A stretch of DNA of 19,792 bases from Rhodobacteraceae bacterium UBA6236 (lineage in GTDB: Bacteria; Pseudomonadota; Alphaproteobacteria; Rhodobacterales; Rhodobacteraceae). Positions 7,119-13,878 of the stretch are shown here, one piece after another; within the stretch, counting starts at the first letter, position 1, and each line of letters begins with the position of its first letter. The notes under the pieces were generated by a model. The model saw nothing but the letters and a program-made list of their open reading frames with translations. It did no database searches and was not told the DNA's origin. A program made the position numbers and the translations under genes. The stretch spans positions 754 to 20,545 of the forward strand of contig DJWG01000108.1 of assembly GCA_002440945.1 (NCBI GenBank), in the 5' to 3' direction.

Positions 7119-8015
7119 ATGCCGACCTATTCCGCCTTCACCACGCTCGAGTCGCGCGAACCTGCCGAGGCGCTGGCCGAGGCGCTGGAGGATTTCCTTC
7201 CCGAACCGGTGGGCGTGGGGGTGTTCGAGATCGAGGATGGTTCGGGCCGCTATGAGGTCGGCGTCTATTTCGAGGATGAACCGGGCGATACCGAACTGGC
7301 GTTGATGGCGGCGATCTATGGCGCGGCGCCCTTCGTGGTGTCCGAGGTGCCCGAAACCGACTGGGTCGCGCATGTGAAGCGCGAACTGCGCCCGGTCGAG
7401 GCGGGGCGGTTCTTCGTCTATGGCGCGCATGATGCCGACAAGGTGCCCGACGACAGGATCGCGCTGCTGATCGAGGCGGCGATGGCCTTCGGCACCGGCC
7501 ATCACGCGACCACCCTTGGCTGCCTTCTGGCGCTGGACCGGCTCGACCGGGCCGGGTTCCGGGGGCGGCGGATCGCCGACATCGGCTGCGGGACGGCCGT
7601 TCTGGCGATGGCGGCGGCGCGGCTTTGGCCGGATCAGCCCGAAGGGTCGGTCGAACAGCCGATCATTGCCTCGGACATCGACCCGGTGGCCGTGGATGTG
7701 GCGCGGGCGAATGTTGCGGGGAACGGGCTTGACGGTCGCATCACCTGCCTTGAGGCCGCGGGCTTCGACAATCCGGCCATTGGCAGGGCCGCGCCTTTCG
7801 ATCTGGTCTTCGCCAATATCCTGAAGGGTCCGCTGATCGAACTGGCCCCGGATATGGCGCGCCATGTCGCCCCGCATGGCTATGCGATTCTGTCGGGTCT
7901 TCTGGCAACTCAATCAGCGGATGTGACCGCGGCTTATCAGTCTGCCGGCTTTGCGCTGGTTTCCCGCAATGAAATTGCCGAGTGGTCGATACTGGTCATG
8001 AAGCGTAACCAATAG
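7119..8015 (+). CDS. prmA: Ribosomal protein L11 methyltransferase PrmA
   Basis: PrmA is a cytoplasmic class I SAM-dependent methyltransferase that methylates lysines and the N-terminus of ribosomal protein L11. The 298 residues match the family (about 293). An N-terminal substrate-recognition domain (about residues 1-60) is followed by the linker and catalytic domain. MAFGTGHHATT, with GTGHH at 125-129, is a PrmA hallmark. SAM motif I is DIGCGTA at 154-160 and motif IV is NILKGPL at 233-239. The protein ends with WSILVMKR, as PrmA usually does. I chose the ATG at 7119 because the protein starts MPTYSAFTT and open sequence before it is unrelated. The 153 bp to divergent lldD must hold both promoters, but I see no convincing -35/-10 pair. 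Confidence 0.93.
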   Translation: MPTYSAFTTLESREPAEALAEALEDFLPEPVGVGVFEIEDGSGRYEVGVYFEDEPGDTELALMAAIYGAAPFVVSEVPETDWVAHVKRELRPVEAGRFFVYGAHDADKVPDDRIALLIEAAMAFGTGHHATTLGCLLALDRLDRAGFRGRRIADIGCGTAVLAMAAARLWPDQPEGSVEQPIIASDIDPVAVDVARANVAGNGLDGRITCLEAAGFDNPAIGRAAPFDLVFANILKGPLIELAPDMARHVAPHGYAILSGLLATQSADVTAAYQSAGFALVSRNEIAEWSILVMKRNQ

Positions 8016-8103
8016 CGCGACGAGATGGGCGGCAATCTTATTTATGCCGTATTTTAACCGCTTGTTGGGCGATACCCGAAGCGACCAGTAACGAGAGTGA
8101 GCC

Positions 8104-8451
8104 ATGCTTGACCCCAACCTGCGCGATTTTCAGGGCCGTGTTGCCCGCATCGAAAAGACTCATGCCGCAGGTGGCGGATTCGAAGCCGATGGCACCTTGG
8201 GCATGTACTATTACAACGGCCTGAAGGTTCAGCGTCGCCGCGGCACCTGGATTTTCCCGGTCGCGCTGGTCTTCGCCACGGTCATCGCGCTGAAGGCGGC
8301 GGTTCTGGCGACGATCGGCGCCGCTGCCTATGCGGAAAGGATCGCATCGCTTCGCTCTGGCGGCATGATCGATGTCATGGGCGCCTGGGTACTGCAGGCC
8401 GATCCGGTCACGGTGAAGCTGTCGGCGCTGATGCAGGGCATGGGCCTCTGA
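8104..8451 (+). CDS. Unrecognised small membrane protein, one predicted helix
   Basis: I do not recognise this 115-residue protein. The N-terminal half (residues 1-48) is soluble and charged (LRDFQGRVARIEKTH), with a glycine turn, a YYY cluster at 35-37, and a basic patch KVQRRR at 41-46. A hydrophobic helix at about 49-74 follows (WIFPVALVFATVIALKAAVL). The C-terminal 40 residues are mildly amphipathic. The basic residues before the helix suggest an N-in orientation. There is no lipobox or cleavable signal. The ATG at 8104 has GAGAGTGAG just upstream, and an intrinsic terminator follows the stop within 50 bp, so it is a complete gene. It lies 88 bp after prmA and could be cotranscribed. It is probably a conserved hypothetical of the family Rhodobacteraceae. 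Confidence 0.75.
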   Translation: MLDPNLRDFQGRVARIEKTHAAGGGFEADGTLGMYYYNGLKVQRRRGTWIFPVALVFATVIALKAAVLATIGAAAYAERIASLRSGGMIDVMGAWVLQADPVTVKLSALMQGMGL

Positions 8452-8477
8452 TCCACCCCATTCGACCTGTCAGGACC

Positions 8478-8502
8478 AAGGGGCGCTTCGGCGCCCTTTT
8501 TC
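8478..8502 (+). terminator. Intrinsic terminator after the 115-residue gene
   Basis: GGGCGC-TTCG-GCGCCC (8481-8496) is a perfect 6-bp stem closed by a stable TTCG tetraloop and followed by TTTTTC. Flanking AAG can pair into the T-run. It ends plus-strand transcription from prmA and the small gene. Confidence 0.9.
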
Positions 8503-8552
8503 GTGGCTTGACCCAAGGCCAAAAATGAACCGCGGAAAAAGACTGACCCAGG

Positions 8553-8594
8553 AAAAAAAGAAAGGCCGCGGCGGGTTTCCCCGGCACGGCCTTT
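8553..8594 (-). terminator. Intrinsic terminator of the DUF1127 transcript
   Basis: Read on the minus strand, AAAGGCCG (8594-8587) pairs with CGGCCTTT (8568-8561) around an 18-nt loop and is followed by CTTTTTTTCC (8560-8551). The 8-bp stem and T-run form a good rho-independent terminator. It faces the plus-strand terminator at 8478-8502 and sits about 80-120 bases downstream of the DUF1127 stop. Confidence 0.8.
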
Positions 8595-8613
8595 GGCGGT
8601 TCCTGACCGCAGG

Positions 8614-8636
8614 GCCGGATTGATATTCAATCCGGC
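8614..8636 (-). other. Perfect 10-bp hairpin in the DUF1127 3' region
   Basis: GCCGGATTGA (8614-8623) and TCAATCCGGC (8627-8636) are perfect inverted repeats separated by 3 nt. The hairpin lies between the DUF1127 stop (8675) and the minus-strand terminator and has no T-run of its own. It may be a processing or stability element, or the 5' part of a small RNA derived from the 3' region (inference). Confidence 0.6.
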
Positions 8637-8674
8637 AATCCTTCCCCCCCGTTGACCGGAGGGCCATCTTGGCG

Positions 8675-8869
8675 TCAGGCGCGTGCGGCGATGAAGTCGA
8701 TGTCGCTGCGGGTCAGGCCGATATCGTCAAGTTCACGATCCGACAGTTTGGCCAGCGCATTGCGGGTCACGCGGGCGTCGTTCCAGGCCGAGAACGAGTT
8801 GACGATCCGGCTCACGATCCCCGTCGCGGCGCCATTGGCAGAAGCACGGTTGGTGGTATAGACGGACAT
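8675..8869 (-). CDS. DUF1127 family small protein
   Basis: This 64-residue protein carries the DUF1127 signature in its C-terminal half ([20 protein letters not shown], about residues 40-59), preceded by an amphipathic, mildly basic N-terminal part with WNDAR. DUF1127 proteins are small and basic and often stress-induced in alphaproteobacteria. In Rhodobacter sphaeroides one member (CcaF1) is described as an RNA-binding factor encoded upstream of small RNAs; whether this gene is equivalent is unknown. The ATG at 8869 has GAGGA eight bases upstream. It is transcribed alone on the minus strand with a structured 3' region and its own terminator. Confidence 0.88.
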   Translation of the reverse strand: MSVYTTNRASANGAATGIVSRIVNSFSAWNDARVTRNALAKLSDRELDDIGLTRSDIDFIAARA

Positions 8870-9237
8870 TTTGGTTCCTCATGAACAAGTGGCTGGGGCA
8901 TTCGCGCCCCCGGGATTTGCGACCGGCCATCTGGCTTTCTGTCGCTGACGAGGGTGATTTAGGAGCCCCCAATGACTTCGGCAAGCGCGGCAAATTCAGC
9001 CCAGCCATGCGATGGATGCATGACTTGGTGAAGGCGTGGTCAAGCGTTCATGCCCCTTTAATCATTGGCATTGCTGCGCCTGCAAAATGCCGTTTCCGCA
9101 TCCACAAACGTCGCTTTCAGGGCAGGTTGTCGCTTTTTCCTTCCCGCTCAGCGCATGGCTTTCGCGCTTCCCGATGTTCGCGCTTCGTGCTAGTGCTGCG
9201 AAAAAGCAACAGTCATCGGGCGGCAGGCGGGACAATC
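8870..9237. other. 368-bp gap between the DUF1127 gene and ruvC; no gene supported
   Basis: This divergent region must contain the promoters for the DUF1127 gene (leftward) and ruvCAB (rightward). An open plus-strand frame runs into ruvC from 8881, but it has no ribosome-binding site, no recognisable protein character, and lies ahead of the canonical RuvC N-terminus. The only regulatory-looking sequence I noticed is GTTC-N7-GTGC at 9176-9190, one base from the alphaproteobacterial LexA box GTTC-N7-GTTC. I could not identify a convincing -35/-10 pair for either gene. Confidence 0.5.
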
Positions 9238-9741
9238 ATGCGGGTTCTGGGCATTGATCCGGGTCTTCGAAACCTTGGCTGGGGGGTAATCCAGATCGCT
9301 GGGTCGCGACTCACCCATGTCGCGAACGGAATCATCCACTCGGAAGGGACGGATCTGGCGCCGCGTCTGCTGTCGCTTTACCGCGCCCTGACCGAAGTGG
9401 TGCGGACCCATGCGCCCGATACGGCGGCGGTGGAGCAGACCTTCGTCAACAAGGACGCGGTGGCGACGTTGAAGCTGGGTCAGGCGCGGGGCATCGCGCT
9501 TCTGGTGCCGGCCGAGGCGGGGCTGACCATCGGGGAATATGCGCCGAACGCGGTGAAAAAGGCGGTGGTGGGCGTGGGCCATGCCGACAAGGCGCAGGTC
9601 GCCCATATGGTGCGCTACCAGCTGCCGGGGGTTCAGCTGGCCGGGCCGGATGCCGCCGATGCGCTGGCCGTCGCCATCTGCCACGCGCATCACAGCCAAA
9701 GCGCCGCGCGGATGCTGGCCGCACAAAGGGGTGTCGCATGA
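9238..9741 (+). CDS. ruvC: Holliday junction endonuclease RuvC
   Basis: RuvC is the dimeric resolvase that cuts Holliday junctions in concert with RuvAB during recombination repair. The 167 residues are full length. The four catalytic acids lie at Asp7 (LGIDPG), Glu66 (AAVEQTFV), Asp138 and Asp141 (GPDAADALA), the same numbers as in E. coli RuvC, so the ATG at 9238 is confirmed by register. The start has only a modest AGGCGGG upstream. The TGA overlaps the ruvA ATG in an ATGA. It is the first gene of the rightward cluster. Confidence 0.97.
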   Translation: MRVLGIDPGLRNLGWGVIQIAGSRLTHVANGIIHSEGTDLAPRLLSLYRALTEVVRTHAPDTAAVEQTFVNKDAVATLKLGQARGIALLVPAEAGLTIGEYAPNAVKKAVVGVGHADKAQVAHMVRYQLPGVQLAGPDAADALAVAICHAHHSQSAARMLAAQRGVA

Positions 9742-10403
9742 TCGGGCGTCTTGCCGGGGTGATCCTTCACCGTGCCGCCGATCATATCCTGCTGGATGTG
9801 CGGGGGGTGGGCTACATCGTCCATGTCTCGCCCCGGACGGCCGCTGCGCTACCCGCGGCGGGCGAGGCCTGCGCGCTTTATACCGAGCTTCTGGTGCGCG
9901 AAGACCTTCTGCAGCTGTTCGGCTTCCCGACGCTTCTGGAAAAGGAATGGCACCGGCTGCTGATCACGGTTCAGGGGGTGGGGGCCAAGGCGGCGATGGC
10001 GATCCTTGGCACCCTGGGCGCCGAGGGCGTGGGTCGGGCCATCGCCCTGGGCGACTGGACGGCGATCAAGGCCGCGCCCGGGGTGGGGCCGAAGCTCGCG
10101 CAGCGCGTGGTGATGGAACTGAAGGACAAGGCGCCCACGGTCATGGCGCTGGGCGGGTCGCTGACGGTCGATATCGCGCAGGCCGATGATGCGCCGGTGA
10201 TCGAGGCGCCGCGCCCGGCGCGGGCCAGGGCCGCCGCCCCGCAGGCCAGCGCCACGGCGGACGCGCTGTCGGCGCTTCTGAACCTTGGCTATGGCCAGTC
10301 AGAAGCCGCTTCCGCCGTCGCCCAGGCCTCTGGCGAGGACGGGGCCGCTGCGACACCCGCGCTGATCCGCGCCGCGCTGCGGCTTCTGGCCCCGAAGGAG
10401 TGA
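9738..10403 (+). CDS. ruvA: Holliday junction DNA helicase subunit RuvA
   Basis: RuvA tetramers bind the four-way junction and load the RuvB motors. The 221 residues show domain I (OB fold, MIGRLAGVI...LFGFP, about 1-65) and two helix-hairpin-helix motifs in domain II ([15 protein letters not shown] near 75-90 and [18 protein letters not shown] near 111-128). A flexible Ala/Pro-rich linker (about 150-172) follows, then RuvB-binding domain III ([20 protein letters not shown]). The linker is a little long, explaining the excess over E. coli RuvA (203). The ATG overlaps the ruvC stop (ATGA), with AAAGGGG upstream. ruvB follows after 4 bp. Confidence 0.96.
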   Translation: MIGRLAGVILHRAADHILLDVRGVGYIVHVSPRTAAALPAAGEACALYTELLVREDLLQLFGFPTLLEKEWHRLLITVQGVGAKAAMAILGTLGAEGVGRAIALGDWTAIKAAPGVGPKLAQRVVMELKDKAPTVMALGGSLTVDIAQADDAPVIEAPRPARARAAAPQASATADALSALLNLGYGQSEAASAVAQASGEDGAAATPALIRAALRLLAPKE

Positions 10404-10407
10404 TCCT

Positions 10408-11439
10408 TTGACCGGTCCAGACCCAACCCTCCGCCCCGCGCCTTTGCCCGAGGATTCGGACCGCGCGCTACGCCCGCAGGCGCTTGAGGATTTCATCGGC
10501 CAGCAGGAGGCCCGCGCCAACCTGCGCGTCTTCATCGAAAGCGCGAAGATGCGCGGCGTGGCGATGGATCACACGCTGTTTCACGGGCCGCCCGGCCTGG
10601 GCAAGACGACGCTGGCGCAGATCATGGCGCGCGAACTGGGCGTGAACTTCCGCATGACCTCGGGGCCGGTGCTGGCGCGGCCGGGAGATCTGGCGGCGAT
10701 CCTCACCAACCTCGAAGCGCGGGACGTGCTGTTCATCGACGAGATCCACCGCCTCAATCCGGTGGTCGAAGAGGTGCTTTACCCGGCGATGGAGGATTTC
10801 GAGCTGGATCTGGTGATCGGTGAAGGCCCCGCTGCCCGCACCGTCAGGATCGAGCTTCAGCCCTTCACGCTTGTGGGGGCGACGACGCGGATGGGTCTGC
10901 TGACGACACCGCTTCGCGACCGGTTCGGCATCCCGACGCGGCTGCAGTTCTACACGACCGAGGAGCTTCATCTGATCGTCGCCCGCGGCGCGCGGCTTCT
11001 GGGGATCGACGCCGATTCCGATGGCGTGCGGGAAATCGCGACCCGGGCGCGGGGGACGCCGCGCATCGCGGGCCGGCTTCTGCGCCGGGTGGTCGATTTC
11101 GCGCTGGTCGAAGGCGATGGCCGCCTGACCCGCCAGATCGCCGATGGGGCGCTGACGCGGCTTGGGGTCGATCAACTGGGGCTGGATGGCGCGGACCGGC
11201 GCTATCTGCGGCTGATCGCCGAAAACTACGGTGGCGGGCCGGTGGGGGTTGAAACGCTGTCGGCGGCGCTGTCGGAAAGCCGCGATTCCATCGAGGAAGT
11301 GATCGAGCCCTACCTGTTGCAGCAAGGCCTGATCCAGCGCACACCACGCGGCCGGATGCTGGCGCGGAAGGCCTGGATGCATCTGGGCCTTGCCGCACCG
11401 AAGGAACCGGGGCAACCGGGGCTTTTTGACGAAGGATGA
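10408..11439 (+). CDS. ruvB: Holliday junction branch migration ATPase RuvB (TTG start)
   Basis: RuvB is the AAA+ hexameric motor that drives branch migration with RuvA. In the 343 residues, Walker A is GPPGLGKTT at 60-68, Walker B is LFIDEIHR with Asp111/Glu112, sensor 1 is VGATTRMG near 156-163, and the arginine-finger region is LRDRFG with Arg170. The winged-helix DNA-binding domain includes [15 protein letters not shown]. The start is a TTG at 10408, giving TGPDPTLRP after the initiator, as expected for rhodobacterial RuvB. AAGGAG lies eight bases upstream. The protein's full N-terminal family similarity would be lost from any later ATG. Its TGA overlaps the next gene's ATG. Confidence 0.96.
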   Translation: MTGPDPTLRPAPLPEDSDRALRPQALEDFIGQQEARANLRVFIESAKMRGVAMDHTLFHGPPGLGKTTLAQIMARELGVNFRMTSGPVLARPGDLAAILTNLEARDVLFIDEIHRLNPVVEEVLYPAMEDFELDLVIGEGPAARTVRIELQPFTLVGATTRMGLLTTPLRDRFGIPTRLQFYTTEELHLIVARGARLLGIDADSDGVREIATRARGTPRIAGRLLRRVVDFALVEGDGRLTRQIADGALTRLGVDQLGLDGADRRYLRLIAENYGGGPVGVETLSAALSESRDSIEEVIEPYLLQQGLIQRTPRGRMLARKAWMHLGLAAPKEPGQPGLFDEG

Positions 11440-12107
11440 AGATGCCGGACCTTGACGCCCAGCAGATCGCCCGGCTTTTCACAGACCGGGCGGGCGACTA
11501 CTACGCCGCCCGCTGGCGCCGCCCCATCGCGCCGGTGGTCTTTGGCGTCGATGACGCGACGCTTTCGGTGGTCAAGGGCGCGGTCGAGGCGGCGGTGGCG
11601 CTGGCCGGGCATCGGATGGCCGAGACCGACCCGGAAATGGGCGCGAACCTCTGGGTCTTCTTCTTCCGCGACTGGGACGAACTGCTGGCGGTGCCCGATC
11701 TGGAAAACCTTGTTGGCGGGCTTTCCGGGCTGGTCCGGCGCGCCCAGGCGGCGGGGGCGGATCAGGCGCGGCTCTTCCGGCATGAACCCGATGGCGCGAT
11801 CCGGGCGGCCTTTATCTTTATCTTTCTGCGGATGGCGGGGCCGCTGGCGGCAGCGCCCGCCGATGCGCTGGCGCTGGATCAGGCGGTGCGGGTGCTCGCC
11901 ACCTTTGCCGAGGGCGGATTACCCGTCGGCGCGGCGACAGTCGATACGGGCGAGGGCGCGATGATTGCGCCTGCCATGGCCCGGCTTCTGCGCGCGCTTT
12001 ACGATCCGCTGATGCCGGATGTCGCCCGCGATGCAAGCCATGCCCTGCGTCTGGCGGCGCGGCTTCTTCGAACGGACGGCCTTGCCACGCCCGGCGCCAC
12101 CGCCTAG
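11436..12107 (+). CDS. Unrecognised 223-residue protein coupled to ruvB
   Basis: I do not recognise this protein. It begins [15 protein letters not shown] and has alternating helical segments and a hydrophobic aromatic stretch, [13 protein letters not shown], at about 72-84. A second hydrophobic stretch, [16 protein letters not shown], at about 124-139 is too short to be a confident membrane helix. An Ala/Leu-rich helical C-terminus follows ([13 protein letters not shown]). There is no signal peptide, cysteine cluster or nucleotide-binding motif. It starts in an ATGA overlap with the ruvB stop; the ATG at 11442 is an alternative with AAGG better spaced. Only 21 bp separate it from ybgC, so it is cotranscribed with its neighbours. 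Sequence composition and codon bias look like the flanking genes, supporting a real native gene. Confidence 0.85.
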   Translation: MKMPDLDAQQIARLFTDRAGDYYAARWRRPIAPVVFGVDDATLSVVKGAVEAAVALAGHRMAETDPEMGANLWVFFFRDWDELLAVPDLENLVGGLSGLVRRAQAAGADQARLFRHEPDGAIRAAFIFIFLRMAGPLAAAPADALALDQAVRVLATFAEGGLPVGAATVDTGEGAMIAPAMARLLRALYDPLMPDVARDASHALRLAARLLRTDGLATPGATA

Positions 12108-12128
12108 GGTCCGCGGCGCGAGGCAGAC

Positions 12129-12530
12129 ATGATCCACGAACACCCCATCCGCGTCTATTACGAAGACACCGATCTGGCCGGGATCGTCTATTACGCCAAT
12201 TACCTGAAGTTCATCGAACGCGGCCGCAGCGAATGGATTGCCGCCCTGGGGGTGGACCAGATGCAGATGCGCGCCCGGCATGGTGTGGTCTTCGCCGTCC
12301 GCCGGGTCGAGGCGGATTACCTGCGGCCCGCCCGCTTTGGCGAGGATCTGGTCGTCACCACGCGCCTGATCGCCGAAACCGGGGCGCGCATCCTTCTGGA
12401 ACAGGAAGTGCTGCGGCGGGGCGAGAAGCTTTTTTCGGCGCAGCTGACGCTTGTTTGCCTGACGGAGGCGGGCGCGCCCGCCCGGCTGCCGGCAGAGATC
12501 CGCCAGAAGATGACGCCGGCCCTGCACTGA
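12129..12530 (+). CDS. ybgC: Tol-Pal-associated acyl-CoA thioesterase YbgC
   Basis: YbgC is a hot-dog-fold (4HBT) thioesterase that hydrolyses acyl-CoA or acyl-ACP thioesters and is almost always encoded just upstream of tolQ. It may link phospholipid metabolism to the envelope machinery. The 133 residues are normal length. The active-site region is VYYEDTDLAGIVYYANYLKF, with the catalytic Asp15 and the following Gly18, and FIERGRSEW downstream as expected. The ATG at 12129 has GAGG six bases upstream. A 143-bp gap to tolQ contains a strong dyad. Confidence 0.94.
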   Translation: MIHEHPIRVYYEDTDLAGIVYYANYLKFIERGRSEWIAALGVDQMQMRARHGVVFAVRRVEADYLRPARFGEDLVVTTRLIAETGARILLEQEVLRRGEKLFSAQLTLVCLTEAGAPARLPAEIRQKMTPALH

Positions 12531-12551
12531 ACCGCCGCCCGCCGGTCCGAA

Positions 12552-12569
12552 CGTGTCAGACTTGACACG
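12552..12569. promoter_or_regulatory. 18-bp dyad upstream of tolQ
   Basis: CGTGTCA-GACT-TGACACG is a perfect 7-bp inverted repeat with a 4-bp centre, 22 bp after the ybgC stop and about 105 bp before tolQ. It includes TTGACA (12562-12567), a perfect -35 hexamer, but I find no acceptable -10 at 16-18 bp. A second possible pair, TTGGCA (12589-12594) and TAGATG 18 bp later, is weak. No T-run follows, so a terminator is unlikely. An operator for a dimeric regulator is the simplest reading, which remains inference. Confidence 0.5.
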
Positions 12570-12673
12570 AAGCCTGACGCAGATGTGTTGGCATTCCCCT
12601 TCAAACAACGCTAGATGTCGCGGTAATGAGAGCCACGCGAACAGGTCGTGGCCCAACCGGCGAGCAGAGACTG

Positions 12674-13369
12674 ATGGACACCAATACCCTTGCCATGGCG
12701 CAGGAGATCGATTTCTCCTTGCTGGCGCTCTTCATGCGCGCCTCTTTCATCGTCAAGATCGTGATGCTGCTGTTGATCGCGGCATCCTTCTGGTCCTGGA
12801 CGATCATTGTGCAGAAAATCATCGCCTACCGCACCGCGCGGGCCGAAGCGGCGGTCTTCGACCGGTCCTTCTGGTCGGGCGAGCCGCTGGATGAGCTGTT
12901 CGAAAAGATCGGCACCCAGCCCGACGGCGCGAGCGAGAAGATCTTTGCCAGCGGCATGACCGAATGGCGCCGCAGCCACCGTCAGGACGGCGGGCTGATC
13001 GCGGGCGCGCAGGCGCGGATCGACCGGTCGATGGACGTGGCGATCGTGAAGGAAAGCGAACAGCTGTCGCGCGGCCTGCCGTTCCTTGCCACCGTGGGCT
13101 CGACCGCGCCCTTCGTCGGGCTGTTCGGCACCGTCTGGGGGATCAAGGTCGCCTTCGAGGAAATCGCCATGACGCAGAACACCTCGCTGGCTGTCGTGGC
13201 CCCCGGCATCGCCGAGGCGCTGATGGCCACCGCGCTGGGCCTTGTCGCGGCGATCCCGGCGGTCGTGGCCTACAACAAGCTGTCCTCGGACAGCGACCGC
13301 ATCATCGGCGGCTATGAGGCCTTCGCCGACGAATTCGCCACCATCCTGTCGCGCCAGTTGGACGCCTGA
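12674..13369 (+). CDS. tolQ: Tol-Pal system proton channel subunit TolQ
   Basis: TolQ is the inner-membrane MotA/ExbB-like subunit that, with TolR, converts proton-motive force into motion of TolA for outer-membrane constriction during division. The 231 residues show three membrane segments: about 27-46 (VKIVMLLLIAASFWSW), 136-158 (PFLATVGSTAPFVGLFGTVWGI) and 179-200 (IAEALMATALGLVAAIPAVVAY). The intervening cytoplasmic loop contains the charged 50-130 region. The ATG at 12674 gives MDTNTLAMAQEIDFS, as in related TolQ proteins. An in-frame ATG at 12626 would add 16 basic, unconserved residues and is less likely. tolR follows after 3 bp. Confidence 0.95.
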   Translation: MDTNTLAMAQEIDFSLLALFMRASFIVKIVMLLLIAASFWSWTIIVQKIIAYRTARAEAAVFDRSFWSGEPLDELFEKIGTQPDGASEKIFASGMTEWRRSHRQDGGLIAGAQARIDRSMDVAIVKESEQLSRGLPFLATVGSTAPFVGLFGTVWGIKVAFEEIAMTQNTSLAVVAPGIAEALMATALGLVAAIPAVVAYNKLSSDSDRIIGGYEAFADEFATILSRQLDA

Positions 13370-13372
13370 CCC

Positions 13373-13873
13373 ATGGGCGCCGGGGTCATGAAGAAGGGCG
13401 GGGGGGGCAACCGCCGCCGCCGCGGGTCGCGGGGCAAGGCCGGGGTGATGGCCGAAATCAACGTGACGCCGTTTGTCGACGTCATGCTGGTTCTGCTGAT
13501 CATCTTCATGGTCGCGGCCCCTCTGATGACGGTGGGCGTGCCGCTGGAACTGCCCAAGACCGCCGCGCAGGCGGTGCCCACCGAACAGGAAGAGCCGCTG
13601 ACGATCTCGTTGCAGGCCGATGGCAAGATCTCGATCCAGAACACCGAGACGCCCGAGGGCGAGCTGATCGCCAAGCTTTCGGCCATCGCCTCTGAACGGC
13701 AGGACAAGAAGCTGTTCCTGCGTGCAGATGGCGCCATTCCCTATGAACGGGTCGTGCAGGTGATGGGCGCGCTGAATTCCGGCGGGTTCAACAACATCGT
13801 CCTTGTGACCGACACCGGCGGACCGACCTTCAAGGGCGGCGCCGCCTCCGGTCAGGCAGCGACGGGGAACTGA
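13373..13873 (+). CDS. tolR: Tol-Pal system proton channel subunit TolR
   Basis: TolR is the ExbD-like partner of TolQ, with one membrane helix and a periplasmic domain. The 166 residues begin with a very basic glycine-rich cytoplasmic tail (NRRRRGSRGK). INVTPFVDVMLVLLIIFMV (about 29-47) then carries Asp36, the proton-pathway aspartate equivalent to E. coli Asp23. The periplasmic domain includes LFLRADGAIPYERVVQVM, typical of ExbD/TolR. The ATG at 13373 follows the tolQ stop closely; an ATG five codons later (13388) is also possible because the tail is variable. It lies 5 bp before tolA. Confidence 0.94.
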   Translation: MGAGVMKKGGGGNRRRRGSRGKAGVMAEINVTPFVDVMLVLLIIFMVAAPLMTVGVPLELPKTAAQAVPTEQEEPLTISLQADGKISIQNTETPEGELIAKLSAIASERQDKKLFLRADGAIPYERVVQVMGALNSGGFNNIVLVTDTGGPTFKGGAASGQAATGN

Positions 13874-13878
13874 CCGCC

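Noticed and set aside
6966..7913. Upstream extension of the lldD open frame across prmA
   Set aside because: LldD similarity begins exactly at the ATG at 6965 with a strong ribosome-binding site. The extension is antisense to PrmA motifs.
8551..8674. CcsR-like small RNA array downstream of the DUF1127 gene
   Set aside because: The repeated hairpins with CCUCCUCCC loops known from Rhodobacter sphaeroides are absent. Only one hairpin and one terminator are visible, so I do not annotate CcsR RNAs.
8881..9237. Open frame running into ruvC, giving a longer RuvC
   Set aside because: The RuvC catalytic residues fall at family positions 7, 66, 138 and 141 only from the ATG at 9238. The extension has no similarity or ribosome-binding site.
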